Positions 1 through 8,990 are shown, counted from the stretch's first letter. The stretch is DNA of 64,000 nucleotides from Peribacillus frigoritolerans_B (GCF_044762665.1 NZ_JBIWES010000001.1:372001-436000); one strand, 5' to 3'. Made by a program: numbers and translations. The notes: generated by a model not told the origin, from the sequence alone.

Positions 1-966
1 TATGTTTTGGTAATTCAATAAAAAATTCAGAAGACTTTCTTGAGCCTGGAATAGCTTTTCTTCATTTTTGGAAGTCTCATATTCATCAATCGACTTTGCC
101 GCAGCAGTCAGGTCATCGTTCAACTTTGAAAACCCCGGCGATAATTTCCCCGCCTTCAGTTCATCCATGTTTTTTTTCAGGGTTTCTTCGTTTACCGTCC
201 CTGCCTTTCCACGAAGCTTTGTTGCGGATGTTTCTGCCAACGAAGCATATACGGTCTTCATCTTGTCGAGGGTTTCCTCATCTTCTTGGCTTGTCCCTGC
301 CGCTTCAAAATTGATTTCCTTCCAATATACATCTAAATCATATGACTTTAAGAACAAGGCCAGCTCTTTACTTCCAGCTAGACTCTCTGCCGATCCCAAG
401 AATAGATAATAGCTGTCTTCCATTTTGAAAATTTCAGCAGGAACCTGCTTTTCAATGATTTTCTTTTGTATTTGCCTTGCCGCATCCTCGCTGCTGAATA
501 CTCCTCCCTGTACAAGGAATGTCTTCAGCTGATTTCCCGGTTCAGTCACTGCCGCTTTTTTATCTTCAACAGTGGCTTCGGTTGGAATCGGGGTCTCGAC
601 CGAAGATACTTCGGCTTTTTCCTTTGTAATCGTTTTAACGGCGATCAAGCCAAGAATCGACCCAAAAAAAACAGCACAAATGACAGCGATCATGAATGTC
701 TTGATTGGTCTTTTATCCGAGCTTTTCAGTGAACCGGTACCAAAACCGATGAGCTTCGGCATTTTCTTCTTTGGCGGTGAGGGAACCAATACGATCTTGT
801 TTTCATTTGAATCCTCAGGGAGTATCCATTCGAAACTCTCATCTGTGTGTTCCTGTTCCTGCTCCTCGCTCGCCGCCTCTTGACTTTCAATCTTTTTATC
901 GGCAAATACTTTTTCTTCCCCATTTATTTTAATCGTTACACCCTTGCTTTGTCCCGGCTTGCCCAA
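1..966 (-). CDS. spoIIB: Stage II sporulation protein B, SPOR-domain protein (partial, runs off the left edge)
   Basis: SpoIIB helps engulfment by guiding septal peptidoglycan remodelling in the sporulating cell. The frame stays open for 322 codons up to the window edge, close to the roughly 330 residues I recall for the B. subtilis protein, so little is missing. It starts at a TTG, with GGAGG a few bases upstream; no better start exists in this frame. Visible parts are an acidic cytoplasmic N-terminus (1-70), one membrane segment (about 88-110, after KRPIKT) and a SPOR-type domain beginning near residue 148 (FLVQGGVFSSEDAARQI), which would bind denuded glycan in the septum. comC-folC immediately upstream is the B. 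subtilis order. The name rests on the SPOR domain, topology and synteny. Confidence 0.85.
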   Translation of the reverse strand, partial: MGKPGQSKGVTIKINGEEKVFADKKIESQEAASEEQEQEHTDESFEWILPEDSNENKIVLVPSPPKKKMPKLIGFGTGSLKSSDKRPIKTFMIAVICAVFFGSILGLIAVKTITKEKAEVSSVETPIPTEATVEDKKAAVTEPGNQLKTFLVQGGVFSSEDAARQIQKKIIEKQVPAEIFKMEDSYYLFLGSAESLAGSKELALFLKSYDLDVYWKEINFEAAGTSQEDEETLDKMKTVYASLAETSATKLRGKAGTVNEETLKKNMDELKAGKLSPGFSKLNDDLTAAAKSIDEYETSKNEEKLFQAQESLLNFLLNYQNI

Positions 967-1013
967 TTTTTTTCCTCCCCTCCAGATCATTTTTTTCATC
1001 CTAACATAGAGGT

Positions 1014-1045
1014 AAAAAAAAATAACAAGACTTTTGTCGTCTTGT
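1014..1045 (-). terminator. Rho-independent terminator between comC and spoIIB
   Basis: A 7-bp stem (ACAAGAC / GTCTTGT) with a 7-nt loop is followed on the minus strand by a T-rich run of about nine bases. It separates the comC transcript from spoIIB. Confidence 0.7.
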
Positions 1046-1153
1046 CATTAATAGGTTTCGTCAAATTTCCCTATTCATATATGGGTAACAAAAAAGGAAT
1101 TCCAGGTACTGGTACTTTCGCTTCATGAACCATTCAATTCCACCTCTCACCAA

Positions 1154-1267
1154 TTACATATATCCCTCCATCATTTCATATACTCTTGAAGCCAAATGGG
1201 GATAGTTCCCTACTGCGCTATTGTCCAGGTGATTTTTGACAAATTCCTCTTGGATCAGGATGGCCCT
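1154..1267 (-). pseudogene. Possible remnant of a TetR-type regulator C-terminus
   Basis: This 37-codon open stretch directly follows comC on the same strand and has no ATG/GTG/TTG start with a ribosome site. Its translation is protein-like (...NYPHLASRVYEMMEGYM, then stop), and the pattern YPHLA near the end resembles the last helix of some TetR/AcrR regulators. I infer a 5'-truncated gene remnant. It could also be chance coding-like sequence. Confidence 0.25.
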
Positions 1268-1273
1268 TTAAGC

Positions 1274-2026
1274 TCATCTTAAAAATGTTACATACCAATA
1301 TAAAAGGGAATCGCCCCAAAAATAAGCAGTCAATGTCCCAAAAACGATATACGGTCCGAAAGGAATAAGGGTTTTCTTTTTTAGGATTCCGGTCTGCAAC
1401 CCGATGATGCCAAGCAACGCCCCATAAAAGCACGCAAAAAGCAACGATAGCAGCACCATCTTCATTCCCAATACGAAGCCAATCACTGCAAACAGCTTGA
1501 TATCACCACCACCCATGCCCCCCTTACTCACGACAGCGATTGATAACAGCAGGCTAAAGCCAACAGCTGCCCCGACAATTGTATCCCACCAGGGCGTCAG
1601 TGGAAATGAGACTCTTAAAACGATAAAAATCACCATAAAGAAAAGCAGTATTTTATCGGGTATGAGCATATAGGCGACATCAGTGACGAAAATGATCATA
1701 AATAATGAAATCAATGTCCAGCCAACCATGAGTTCGCTCGACCAGCCAAGGAATATTGGAGCAGAGGCAAACAAAACACCGGTCAGCATTTCCACTGCCG
1801 GATAAAGGGGGGAAATCCTTGCTTTACAGCCCCGGCATTTACCGACTTGCAACATATAAGAAATAACCGGTATCAACTCGAAGAATGTCAATGTACGCCC
1901 GCAAGAGGGGCAGGAGGAGCGCCGATTTGCAAATGAATGACCAGCTGGAACACTTAAACCGACAACATTAAAGAATGAGCCTAAAATTAAGCCCAATACG
2001 AAGAGATAGATATGGATAGCCATCAT
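1274..2026 (-). CDS. comC: Prepilin peptidase (A24 family), competence protein ComC
   Basis: ComC cleaves the leader peptides of the ComG pseudopilins and N-methylates the new N-terminus, allowing the DNA-uptake pseudopilus to assemble. The 250 residues are mostly membrane segments. The cytoplasmic loop carries the four-cysteine motif of bifunctional family members (CPSC at 39-42, CRGC at 64-67). The catalytic region includes TDVAYMLIPD (about 115-124) and the family signature GGGDIK (about 172-177). The ATG at 2026 has no clear Shine-Dalgarno of its own, but it overlaps the stop of a small upstream ORF as ATGA, suggesting translational coupling. folC lies upstream, as in B. subtilis. Confidence 0.92.
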   Translation of the reverse strand: MMAIHIYLFVLGLILGSFFNVVGLSVPAGHSFANRRSSCPSCGRTLTFFELIPVISYMLQVGKCRGCKARISPLYPAVEMLTGVLFASAPIFLGWSSELMVGWTLISLFMIIFVTDVAYMLIPDKILLFFMVIFIVLRVSFPLTPWWDTIVGAAVGFSLLLSIAVVSKGGMGGGDIKLFAVIGFVLGMKMVLLSLLFACFYGALLGIIGLQTGILKKKTLIPFGPYIVFGTLTAYFWGDSLLYWYVTFLR

Positions 2027-2124
2027 TTATCCAAAGCGCATGAGGATTCGATTGCCTTTCTTTGAAACCCTGATATAAAAGTCCCTTCCGCCATGTAATT
2101 AACAATTGGGTTCTTCATGATCAT
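2023..2124 (-). CDS. Small ORF (33 codons) upstream of and overlapping comC
   Basis: This ORF begins MIMKNPIVNY and ends SSCALDK. A GGGAGG Shine-Dalgarno lies about 7 nt before its ATG, whereas comC has no good ribosome site. Its TGA stop overlaps the comC start (ATGA). I recognise no homologue. It may be a leader peptide that delivers ribosomes to comC. The coding call rests only on the ribosome site and the overlap geometry. Confidence 0.4.
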   Translation of the reverse strand: MIMKNPIVNYMAEGTFISGFQRKAIESSCALDK

Positions 2125-2273
2125 TCATTCCTCCCGTCATTTTATTAAGTAGATCCTACTATTCTTCAATCATATTGAATTCAATATATAAACATATTTT
2201 AACAAATATACTTGGTGATTTGTTATCAATCACTCTATTGAAGTTTTTTCTTTTCAAGAGAATCTGATAACAA

Positions 2274-2298
2274 GAGGACCTTGAAAAAAGGTCCCCTC
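2274..2298 (-). terminator. Hairpin downstream of folC, weak terminator
   Basis: GAGGGGACCTT and AAGGTCCTC form a stem with a small bulge around a T-rich loop. The downstream T-tract on the minus strand is poor, so termination may be partial. The rest of the 2027-2375 gap holds the small comC leader ORF; I see nothing else supportable there. Confidence 0.4.
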
Positions 2299-2375
2299 AG
2301 GCTACTCATTAAGTTGATCATCCACTAGTTCTCTCTGCGTAGTAGAAGGAATTACAATTGGTCCACCGGATCCCA

Positions 2376-3665
2376 TTAGGCATCTTCTCTGATTAGGAAC
2401 TCCCTTACAAGTGAAAGGAAATGAAGGGACCCCGTAATGACAAGAATCTCTTTATCCCCTGTTTTCCTTCTACCTTCCGTTATTGCCGCCTGCCAATCCT
2501 TGTTTATGCTTTTATTTGGATGACTGCATTTTTCATAAAGCGTTCTTGCATCCGCCGCCCGTTCATGGCCGAATTCGGTAATGATGATTTCCATCGCCCC
2601 CGTTTCCAGTCCATGAAGCATCTCGGAATAGTTTTTATCTTTAAATGAGCTGAATACGAATCGGTACTTATAGTCGGGGTAATGCACTTTTAGCGTTTCC
2701 TTCAGTACGTCGATGCCGGCAGGATTATGTGCACCATCAATGATCACCAATGGCTCATCCGATATTTTTTCAAAGCGTCCATCCCATTTCGCTTCCCCTA
2801 TTCCTTTAAGGATGCTTTTTTCATCGATATTTTCCATTCCTACTGTGACAGCTGCAATAGCCAGTGCCGCATTCTCCATTTGATGACGGCCTAGCATCCG
2901 CATTTCCACATTTTCGATGGTCCTGTCGGCAAGCGAAAATGAGAAACTTTGCCCCCGTTCACTTTGCTTCAAATTGCCAACATGAAAGTCTTTACCTAGT
3001 TGGTAATAAGGTACGCCTAAAGATGACGCTTTTTCTTCAATTACTTTTGCTGGTTCCCCGGCTGTGACTCCGCTGATGACCGGCGCCCCGCTTTTAATGA
3101 TGCCCGCCTTCTCAAAAGCAATTTCCCCAAGTGTGTTACCCAGGATGTTCGTATGTTCCAAAGAAATCGAGGTAATGATCGAAAGAAACGGCTGGATTAC
3201 ATTCGTTGTATCAAGCCTGCCTCCCAAACCCGCTTCCATCAAAACCAAATCGACTTCCTTTTTGCTAAAATAAGAGAATGCCATTGCAGTCAAAATTTCG
3301 AACTGAGTGGGACCATTCCCCTTACTGTCCATCTCATGGATGATCGGCCAAAGCTTCTGGAAGACAGCGATAAAATCCTGATCACTGATTTCATCCTCAT
3401 TTATCTTCAGCTGTTCATTCATCCGTATTAAATAAGGAGAAGTGAAGGAAGCGACCCGAATCCCTTGGGCAAGCAGGATTTCTTTAATATATTGCAGTGT
3501 CGATCCTTTCCCGTTGGACCCTGCAATGTGAATAAACTTTAGCGCCTTGTGCGGGTCACCTAATTCAGTTAACAATGTTTCCATCCGTGACAGGCCAAAA
3601 TTCATGCCCAATTGAACTTGGCGCCGTTCAAAAAAATGATTGATTTCTTTCATGGTTGTAACCAT
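2376..3665 (-). CDS. folC: Bifunctional folylpolyglutamate / dihydrofolate synthase
   Basis: FolC adds L-glutamate to dihydropteroate and then extends the polyglutamate tail of folates, using ATP, in the cytoplasm. The 429 residues match the family. The P-loop is GSNGKGST (49-56), the Mur-ligase-type central region contains EAGLGGRLDTTN, and the C-terminal domain has the typical FxSFKDKNY and TGSLHF segments. GAGGAGG lies 10 nt before the ATG at 3665. It diverges from the ATP-grasp pair across about 98 bp and is followed by comC, as in B. subtilis. Confidence 0.96.
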   Translation of the reverse strand: MVTTMKEINHFFERRQVQLGMNFGLSRMETLLTELGDPHKALKFIHIAGSNGKGSTLQYIKEILLAQGIRVASFTSPYLIRMNEQLKINEDEISDQDFIAVFQKLWPIIHEMDSKGNGPTQFEILTAMAFSYFSKKEVDLVLMEAGLGGRLDTTNVIQPFLSIITSISLEHTNILGNTLGEIAFEKAGIIKSGAPVISGVTAGEPAKVIEEKASSLGVPYYQLGKDFHVGNLKQSERGQSFSFSLADRTIENVEMRMLGRHQMENAALAIAAVTVGMENIDEKSILKGIGEAKWDGRFEKISDEPLVIIDGAHNPAGIDVLKETLKVHYPDYKYRFVFSSFKDKNYSEMLHGLETGAMEIIITEFGHERAADARTLYEKCSHPNKSINKDWQAAITEGRRKTGDKEILVITGSLHFLSLVREFLIREDA

Positions 3666-3763
3666 TATCGTGGAGCCTCCTCTTTCTTTATACCGCTCTT
3701 ATGCGTTAAGATTATTTTATCAATATATGAACGATTAACCTAGATGAAAGGTAGTGTTTTACC

Positions 3764-4705
3764 ATGAAACCTTCAGATTTTCACTGTTGGATTGTCGTCA
3801 ACGGCTATTTACAGCATGATAAGTTTTCCAGTTTAGCTTTGTTCATTAAAGAGGCGGCTGAAAGGAAAGATATCATGGCAACCCTTATCCGCAATTCAGA
3901 TCTCATTCCCATAATCGAAAAAGGAGTGCCACTGCTTAAAGGAACCTTTGATAAGCTGCCAGATTTTGTTCTGTTCATGGATAAAGACATTCATTTGGCA
4001 CGCCATTTGGAATTGCTCGGCATCCCCGTATATAACAGCAGTACAGCAATCGATATTTGCGACAGCAAAGCAAAAACACATCAAGCATTAACAGGGCACG
4101 GCATACCGATGCCGAAGACCATATTTCCCCCTTTTACGTACGAAGGGATTGAAAGGGTCAATATGGATGCTTTTATCCAAATCGGCAATGAACTTGGATA
4201 TCCTCTTATCGTAAAGGAAGCATACGGTTCTTTTGGGGAACAAGTATATTTAATCCATACAAAGGATGAGTTACTAAAGACGGTTCGTAATCTTGGCCAC
4301 AAACCATTTATACTCCAGGAATTCATCGAGCACAGTAAAGGTCGGGATATTCGCGTGAATGTCGTGGGCAATCAAGTCATAGCAGCGATGCAACGTCATT
4401 CCGAGCAGGACTTCCGAGCTAATATGACTGCCGGGGGGCAGGCTGCACCATATATACCCACCAGTGAAGAAGCACAACTTGCCATTCGATGTGCGCAAAT
4501 TCTGGGTGCGGACTTCGCTGGCGTCGATTTGTTGTTCGGTGAAGAAGGTCCGCTTTTGTGCGAAGTGAATTCCAATTCGCATTTACTGAACATTTATGAA
4601 TGTACAGGCATCAACATCGCTGATAGCATGTTCGATTATATCTTGAAAGAATTAGGAAAAGGAAGTGCATCTGATGAAAAGACAAGCAGGCTGGTTGATT
4701 TATAA
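3764..4705 (+). CDS. RimK-like ATP-grasp ligase, first of a tandem pair
   Basis: ATP-grasp enzymes join a carboxylate to an amine or thiol through an acyl-phosphate; the substrate here is unknown. The protein has an N-terminal pre-ATP-grasp region, then DSKAKTHQAL and GIPMPKT (about residues 101-120), the ATP-binding strand YPLIVKEAYGSFGEQVYLI (about 146-164), GRDIRVNVVG (about 193-202) and the metal-binding ending CEVNSNSH (266-273) with Glu267 and Asn269, as in RimK/LysX-type ligases. The start has only a modest ribosome site (AAAGG, 12 nt away). A related ligase follows and overlaps it. The pair is in the opposite orientation to folC and valS on either side, and I recall no counterpart here in B. 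subtilis. Confidence 0.8.
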   Translation: MKPSDFHCWIVVNGYLQHDKFSSLALFIKEAAERKDIMATLIRNSDLIPIIEKGVPLLKGTFDKLPDFVLFMDKDIHLARHLELLGIPVYNSSTAIDICDSKAKTHQALTGHGIPMPKTIFPPFTYEGIERVNMDAFIQIGNELGYPLIVKEAYGSFGEQVYLIHTKDELLKTVRNLGHKPFILQEFIEHSKGRDIRVNVVGNQVIAAMQRHSEQDFRANMTAGGQAAPYIPTSEEAQLAIRCAQILGADFAGVDLLFGEEGPLLCEVNSNSHLLNIYECTGINIADSMFDYILKELGKGSASDEKTSRLVDL

Positions 4706-5537
4706 CCGTGAGGATGCCTTGAAAAATAAAGGATACATAGATTGGATGCTTAACGAAGCCAGTAAGCTTGATCTTGATTTACACTTTCACTTTCGGGAAG
4801 ACCTTAGGATCGGTCATCGTTTCAGCAAGTTGTATGTAGAACATGAGACACAGCCAATTTCATTGCCAGACTTTGCTATCGTCCGGACCATCGATCCTTT
4901 TTTTACAAAGCAACTTGAGCAACTGGGGATTGCTTGCTTTAACTCCTCCTTCGTATCGGAAATCGCGAATGACAAAGCAAAGACGCATCAATATTTGTCC
5001 TCGCTGGGGATACCAATGGCCGATACCGTATATTGTAACGGAAGGCCGAGTGCCGATGACATGGAGCTCCCTTTCATTGCTAAAGAAACACGCGGCCGCG
5101 GCGGGAAACAAGTATATCTAATCGAGCATGCCGATGATCTAGCCGAACTGAATGATGGAAATTGGATAGTCCAAAAACCTGGCTTATTCGGTAGGGATAT
5201 CCGCGTTTTTGTGGTTGGTAATAAAGTGAAGGCTGCTGTACTCAGGGAATCCGCTTCCAGTTTCAAGGCAAATTATACGCTGGGCGGATCGGCTTCTCTA
5301 TATGAGCTGACTGCATCTGAATTAGCCCTTGTTGAAAGAGTAATGATGCCGTTTGATTTCGGACTGGTCGGCATCGATTTCATATTTGCCGAAGATGGCA
5401 GCCTCATGCTGAACGAAATAGAGGATGTCGTCGGGAGCCGTACATTAAGTGCACTAAGTGATATGAATATCGTATGGGAGTACCTTATATTCATAAAAGA
5501 AAGAATATCCTCCAAACGGAATATTTTTCTTGAATAG
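4674..5537 (+). CDS. RimK-like ATP-grasp protein, second of a tandem pair
   Basis: This 287-residue protein is a diverged relative of its upstream neighbour: both share NDKAKTHQ/DSKAKTHQ, the GIPM segment, GRDIRVFVVG and a C-terminal metal-binding strand. The metal site reads NEIEDVVGSR (Glu248, Glu250), so the usual Asn of the E-x-N pair is Glu. This may change metal binding or catalysis. The ATG at 4674 is preferred over the GTG at 4665 because GGAAG lies 8 nt before the ATG and too close to the GTG. It overlaps the first gene by 32 nt, so the two are probably co-translated and may act on the same substrate. The substrate is unknown. Confidence 0.75.
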   Translation: MKRQAGWLIYNREDALKNKGYIDWMLNEASKLDLDLHFHFREDLRIGHRFSKLYVEHETQPISLPDFAIVRTIDPFFTKQLEQLGIACFNSSFVSEIANDKAKTHQYLSSLGIPMADTVYCNGRPSADDMELPFIAKETRGRGGKQVYLIEHADDLAELNDGNWIVQKPGLFGRDIRVFVVGNKVKAAVLRESASSFKANYTLGGSASLYELTASELALVERVMMPFDFGLVGIDFIFAEDGSLMLNEIEDVVGSRTLSALSDMNIVWEYLIFIKERISSKRNIFLE

Positions 5538-5548
5538 CGTTTAAACAG

Positions 5549-5590
5549 AAAAAGGATGAACCGGCTTCAAGCTGGTTCATCCTTTTATTT
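5549..5590. terminator. Bidirectional terminator between the ATP-grasp pair and valS
   Basis: A 13-bp stem (AAAAGGATGAACC / GGTTCATCCTTTT) is flanked by A-rich and T-rich runs, so it can serve both converging transcripts. Confidence 0.85.
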
Positions 5591-8241
5591 TACAGTTGTT
5601 TCAGTTCATTGATCCTGTGGATTACAGAGTCGCGTTTTTCGCTATAGTCTTTTTCCTTGGCACGTTCTTCTTCGATGACGCTTGCCGGCGCCTTTTTAAC
5701 GAAGCCCTCGTTGCCTAATTTTTTCTGTACACGCTCAACTTCTTTATTAAGTTTGTCGAGTTCTTTTTCAAGACGTTTCACTTCTTCGTCAATATTGATC
5801 AGTCCTGTAAGCGGAAGGATTAGTTCTACGCCAGTTACGACAGCTGTCATGGCTTGAGCAGGTTCTTCGACTTCGATTCCGATCGTCAATTGTTCCGGAT
5901 TACAGAAACGCTCGATATAGCTGCTGTTTTTCTGTAATGTCGCTAAGATTGCCTCATCTTTCGCTTTTAAAATCAAATTGATTTTTTTGCTTAGCGGTGT
6001 ATTCACCTCAGCACGGATATTACGGACGGAGCGGATGATTTCAACAAGCAGCTTCATTTCCTCGGCTGCAGCTGTATCTGTCAACTCTTCATTCACTCCC
6101 GGCCAAGCGGCAACAGTGATGGACTCACCTTGATGCGGTAGGTTCTGCCAGATTTCTTCGGTAATGAATGGCATGAACGGGTGTAACAATCTCATTGTGT
6201 TATCCAGTACATAAGCCAAGATCGAGCGCGTCGTTTTCTTAGCCGCTTCGTCTTCTCCATATAGCGGAAGCTTCGCCATTTCAATATACCAGTCACAGAA
6301 GTCATCCCAAATGAAGTTGTAAAGCACACGGCCCACTTCACCAAACTCATAACGGTCCGCAAGTCTGGTTACGTTGGAAATCGTTTCATTCAGACGCGTC
6401 AAGATCCATTTATCGGCTACAGACTTCTCACCGCTTAAATCGATTTCGTCATAAGTCATGCCATTCATGTTCATCAAAGCAAAACGGGATGCGTTCCAAA
6501 TCTTATTGGAGAAATTCCAAACTGCTTCGACTTTTTCCGTACTATAACGAAGGTCCTGGCCTGGCGAACTGCCCGTAGATAAGAAGTAACGCAGGGAATC
6601 GGCACCGTATTGATCGATGACATCCATCGGATCGACGCCATTGCCAAGCGATTTACTCATCTTGCGCCCCTGTTCGTCTCGAACCAGGCCGTGGATCAGC
6701 ACATCTTCAAATGGTCGTTCACCTGTGAACTCAAGAGCTTGGAAAATCATCCGCGATACCCAGAAGAAAATGATATCATAGCCTGTCACAAGTGCCCCGG
6801 TTGGATAGTAACGTTGGAAATCGACACTGTCCTTGTCAGGCCAGCCCATAGTCGAGAACGGCCATAATGCCGAGCTGAACCATGTATCAAGGACATCTGT
6901 ATCTTGTTCCCAGTTTTCAGCGTCCGCAGGCTCTTCATGACCTACGTACACTTCACCTGTTTCTTTATGGTACCAGGCTGGAATGCGGTGACCCCACCAA
7001 AGCTGACGGGAAATGCACCAGTCGCGGATATTTTCCATCCAATGCAGGTACGTTTTTTCGAAACGGTCCGGTACGAAATGAACTTTTTCCTCATCGGTTC
7101 CTTTTTGAAGCTCAACGGATGCATCAGCCAGCGGCTGCATCTTAACGAACCATTGAGTCGAAAGATATGGTTCAACAACAGCACCGCTTCTTTCTGAATG
7201 GCCTACTGAATGAAGGTGATCTTCGATTTTGAAGAGTACTCCTTCTTCCTGAAGGTCCTTGACGATTTGTTTACGGCATTCAAAACGGTCCATGCCTTCA
7301 TATTTACCGGCCTTTTCATTCATCGAGCCATCTTCATGCATGACAAGGATGCGCTCCAAATCATGACGGTTCCCGATTTCGAAGTCATTCGGGTCATGAG
7401 CCGGAGTAATTTTGACCGCGCCTGAACCGAATTCCATATCGACATAATCATCACCGACAATCGGGATTTCCCTGCCTGTAATTGGCAAGCGGACCTTTTT
7501 GCCGATTAAGTGTTTATAACGGTCATCTTCAGGGTGTACGGCAACAGCAGTATCGCCAAGCATCGTTTCTGGACGGGTGGTGGCAATTTCAATTTCACCC
7601 GATCCGTCAACCAACGGATATTTCATATGGTAAAATGCGCCCTGCACATCTTTGTAAATGACCTCGATATCGGATAACGCCGTTTTCGTTGATGGATCCC
7701 AGTTGATGATGTATTCGCCGCGATAAATCAAGCCTTTGTTATAAAGCGAAACGAACACTTCACGCACTGCTTTTGAAAGCCCTTCATCTAGAGTGAAGCG
7801 TTCACGTGTATAATCAAGTCCAAGACCAAGCTTTGACCATTGTTCACGGATATGGCTTGCATATTCCTCTTTCCATTTCCATGTCTCTTCCACGAATTTT
7901 TCACGACCAAGGTCATAACGGCTTACGCCTTCAGCACGAAGTTTCTGTTCTACTTTCGCTTGAGTGGCGATACCGGCATGGTCCATGCCTGGCAACCATA
8001 AAACATCATAGCCTTGCATCCTTTTCATGCGTGTCAATATATCTTGAAGTGTCGTATCCCAAGCGTGGCCAAGATGCAGCTTACCTGTAACGTTAGGCGG
8101 CGGGATGACAATCGTATATGGTTCTTTTTTATCGTCACCCGTCGTTTCGAAAAACTTTCCATCAAGCCACCATTTGTAGCGGCCTTTCTCTATCGTCTGC
8201 GGATCATATTTAGTCGGCATAGAAATTTGGTTCTCTTCCAT
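5590..8241 (-). CDS. valS: Valyl-tRNA synthetase
   Basis: ValS charges tRNA-Val with valine in the cytoplasm and edits misactivated threonine. The 883 residues are the usual length. The class I signatures are present: HLGH (56-59, in PPPNVTGKLHLGHAWD) and KMSKS (near 525, in GRKMSKSLGNG). The connective editing domain contains TTRPETMLGDTAVAVHPED, and the C-terminus is the ValS coiled coil (EEVKRLEKELDKLNKEVERV). Upstream is a T-box leader with a GTC (Val) candidate specifier, so expression should rise when uncharged tRNA-Val accumulates. Confidence 0.98.
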   Translation of the reverse strand: MEENQISMPTKYDPQTIEKGRYKWWLDGKFFETTGDDKKEPYTIVIPPPNVTGKLHLGHAWDTTLQDILTRMKRMQGYDVLWLPGMDHAGIATQAKVEQKLRAEGVSRYDLGREKFVEETWKWKEEYASHIREQWSKLGLGLDYTRERFTLDEGLSKAVREVFVSLYNKGLIYRGEYIINWDPSTKTALSDIEVIYKDVQGAFYHMKYPLVDGSGEIEIATTRPETMLGDTAVAVHPEDDRYKHLIGKKVRLPITGREIPIVGDDYVDMEFGSGAVKITPAHDPNDFEIGNRHDLERILVMHEDGSMNEKAGKYEGMDRFECRKQIVKDLQEEGVLFKIEDHLHSVGHSERSGAVVEPYLSTQWFVKMQPLADASVELQKGTDEEKVHFVPDRFEKTYLHWMENIRDWCISRQLWWGHRIPAWYHKETGEVYVGHEEPADAENWEQDTDVLDTWFSSALWPFSTMGWPDKDSVDFQRYYPTGALVTGYDIIFFWVSRMIFQALEFTGERPFEDVLIHGLVRDEQGRKMSKSLGNGVDPMDVIDQYGADSLRYFLSTGSSPGQDLRYSTEKVEAVWNFSNKIWNASRFALMNMNGMTYDEIDLSGEKSVADKWILTRLNETISNVTRLADRYEFGEVGRVLYNFIWDDFCDWYIEMAKLPLYGEDEAAKKTTRSILAYVLDNTMRLLHPFMPFITEEIWQNLPHQGESITVAAWPGVNEELTDTAAAEEMKLLVEIIRSVRNIRAEVNTPLSKKINLILKAKDEAILATLQKNSSYIERFCNPEQLTIGIEVEEPAQAMTAVVTGVELILPLTGLINIDEEVKRLEKELDKLNKEVERVQKKLGNEGFVKKAPASVIEEERAKEKDYSEKRDSVIHRINELKQL

Positions 8242-8250
8242 ATCATTTCC

Positions 8251-8505
8251 TCCTTTTTGGGCATAAAAAAAACTTCCATCATCACAAAAGGACGAAGGAA
8301 GTTGTTCGCGGTGCCACCTTTTTTCCGAAAAAGAAAAAAATCTCTTTCGGCTCTCAAATCGGATAACGGCTCTTCACCGGCCTTCGCTACTAAGTGGTTC
8401 ACGAAGACTGCTCTCGGACGACTTCGGATGCTGCTGCCTGGAAACCTCGCACCAATTTGGTTTCCTCTCTGAAAAGTGCATTTCATCTTACTATTTCCGG
8501 TCTTT
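8251..8505 (-). promoter_or_regulatory. T-box riboswitch leader of valS
   Basis: The minus strand carries the T-box core GGTGGCACCGCG (about 8307-8318), followed by a terminator with stem AACTTCC / GGAAGTT (8271-8303) and a T-run. Upstream sequence can form a long Stem I. Within it, the context GAA-GTC-GTCC (GTC at 8420-8422) is the likely specifier, a valine codon matching the downstream gene. The 5' boundary is approximate. Beyond it to 8739 I see no gene. Confidence 0.93.
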
Positions 8506-8739
8506 GCATTGATTTATATTCATATGTAAAAACATTGAATGCATATAGTATATAGTACAAAAAACATGGGGCTCCAGTCAATCATCTTTTCGCTTACTTT
8601 CTCAGGAATCATCCCATTTGATGCATTCAAGTTCATTTTCTTTATTTTATCCACCAGGAACAGTGAATGTGACGGCTGTTTCACCTTTTTCACTGCCCAC
8701 CCATAGAATATAAGAAGTCCTAAAAAGGAAGGTAATAAT

Positions 8740-8931
8740 ATGAAGCGAAGATATACTCCCTATACTTTACCGCCTTGGGTGAAAAAATTCCGCGGTGTCT
8801 GCCAGCAGTTCATCGTCCCCTTTATCGTATTCCAAGGATTACGTACGCTGATTTTCCCGACATTCTTCGATATGCTCCTGCTGATCGCCTTTATTTTCCT
8901 GGCCATGTCTTTGTATTTCGACTGGATTTAA
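8740..8931 (+). CDS. Small hypothetical membrane protein (63 aa)
   Basis: The ORF has a good ribosome site (AAGGAAGG, about 6 nt before the ATG). It encodes a basic, aromatic N-terminus (MKRRYTPYTLPPWVKKFRG) followed by hydrophobic stretches (about 25-45 and 46-60) ending YFDWI. This suggests a one- or two-span membrane protein with a positively charged cytoplasmic start. No function is recognised. It stands alone on the plus strand between valS and ysxE. Confidence 0.65.
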   Translation: MKRRYTPYTLPPWVKKFRGVCQQFIVPFIVFQGLRTLIFPTFFDMLLLIAFIFLAMSLYFDWI

Positions 8932-8945
8932 TTATTCCCTTAAAG

Positions 8946-8990
8946 CAAAAAAATATACATGACTGGAGATCATCCAATCATGTATATTTA
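8946..8990 (-). terminator. Terminator at the 3' end of ysxE
   Basis: A 12-bp stem (AAATATACATGA / TCATGTATATTT) with a 15-nt loop is followed on the minus strand by seven T. It overlaps the ysxE stop codon and may also act on the short plus-strand gene. Confidence 0.8.

Noticed and set aside
8014..8472. Plus-strand ORF of 152 codons across the valS start and leader
   Set aside because: It lies antisense to valS and the T-box, has no ribosome site and reads as basic, low-sense sequence.
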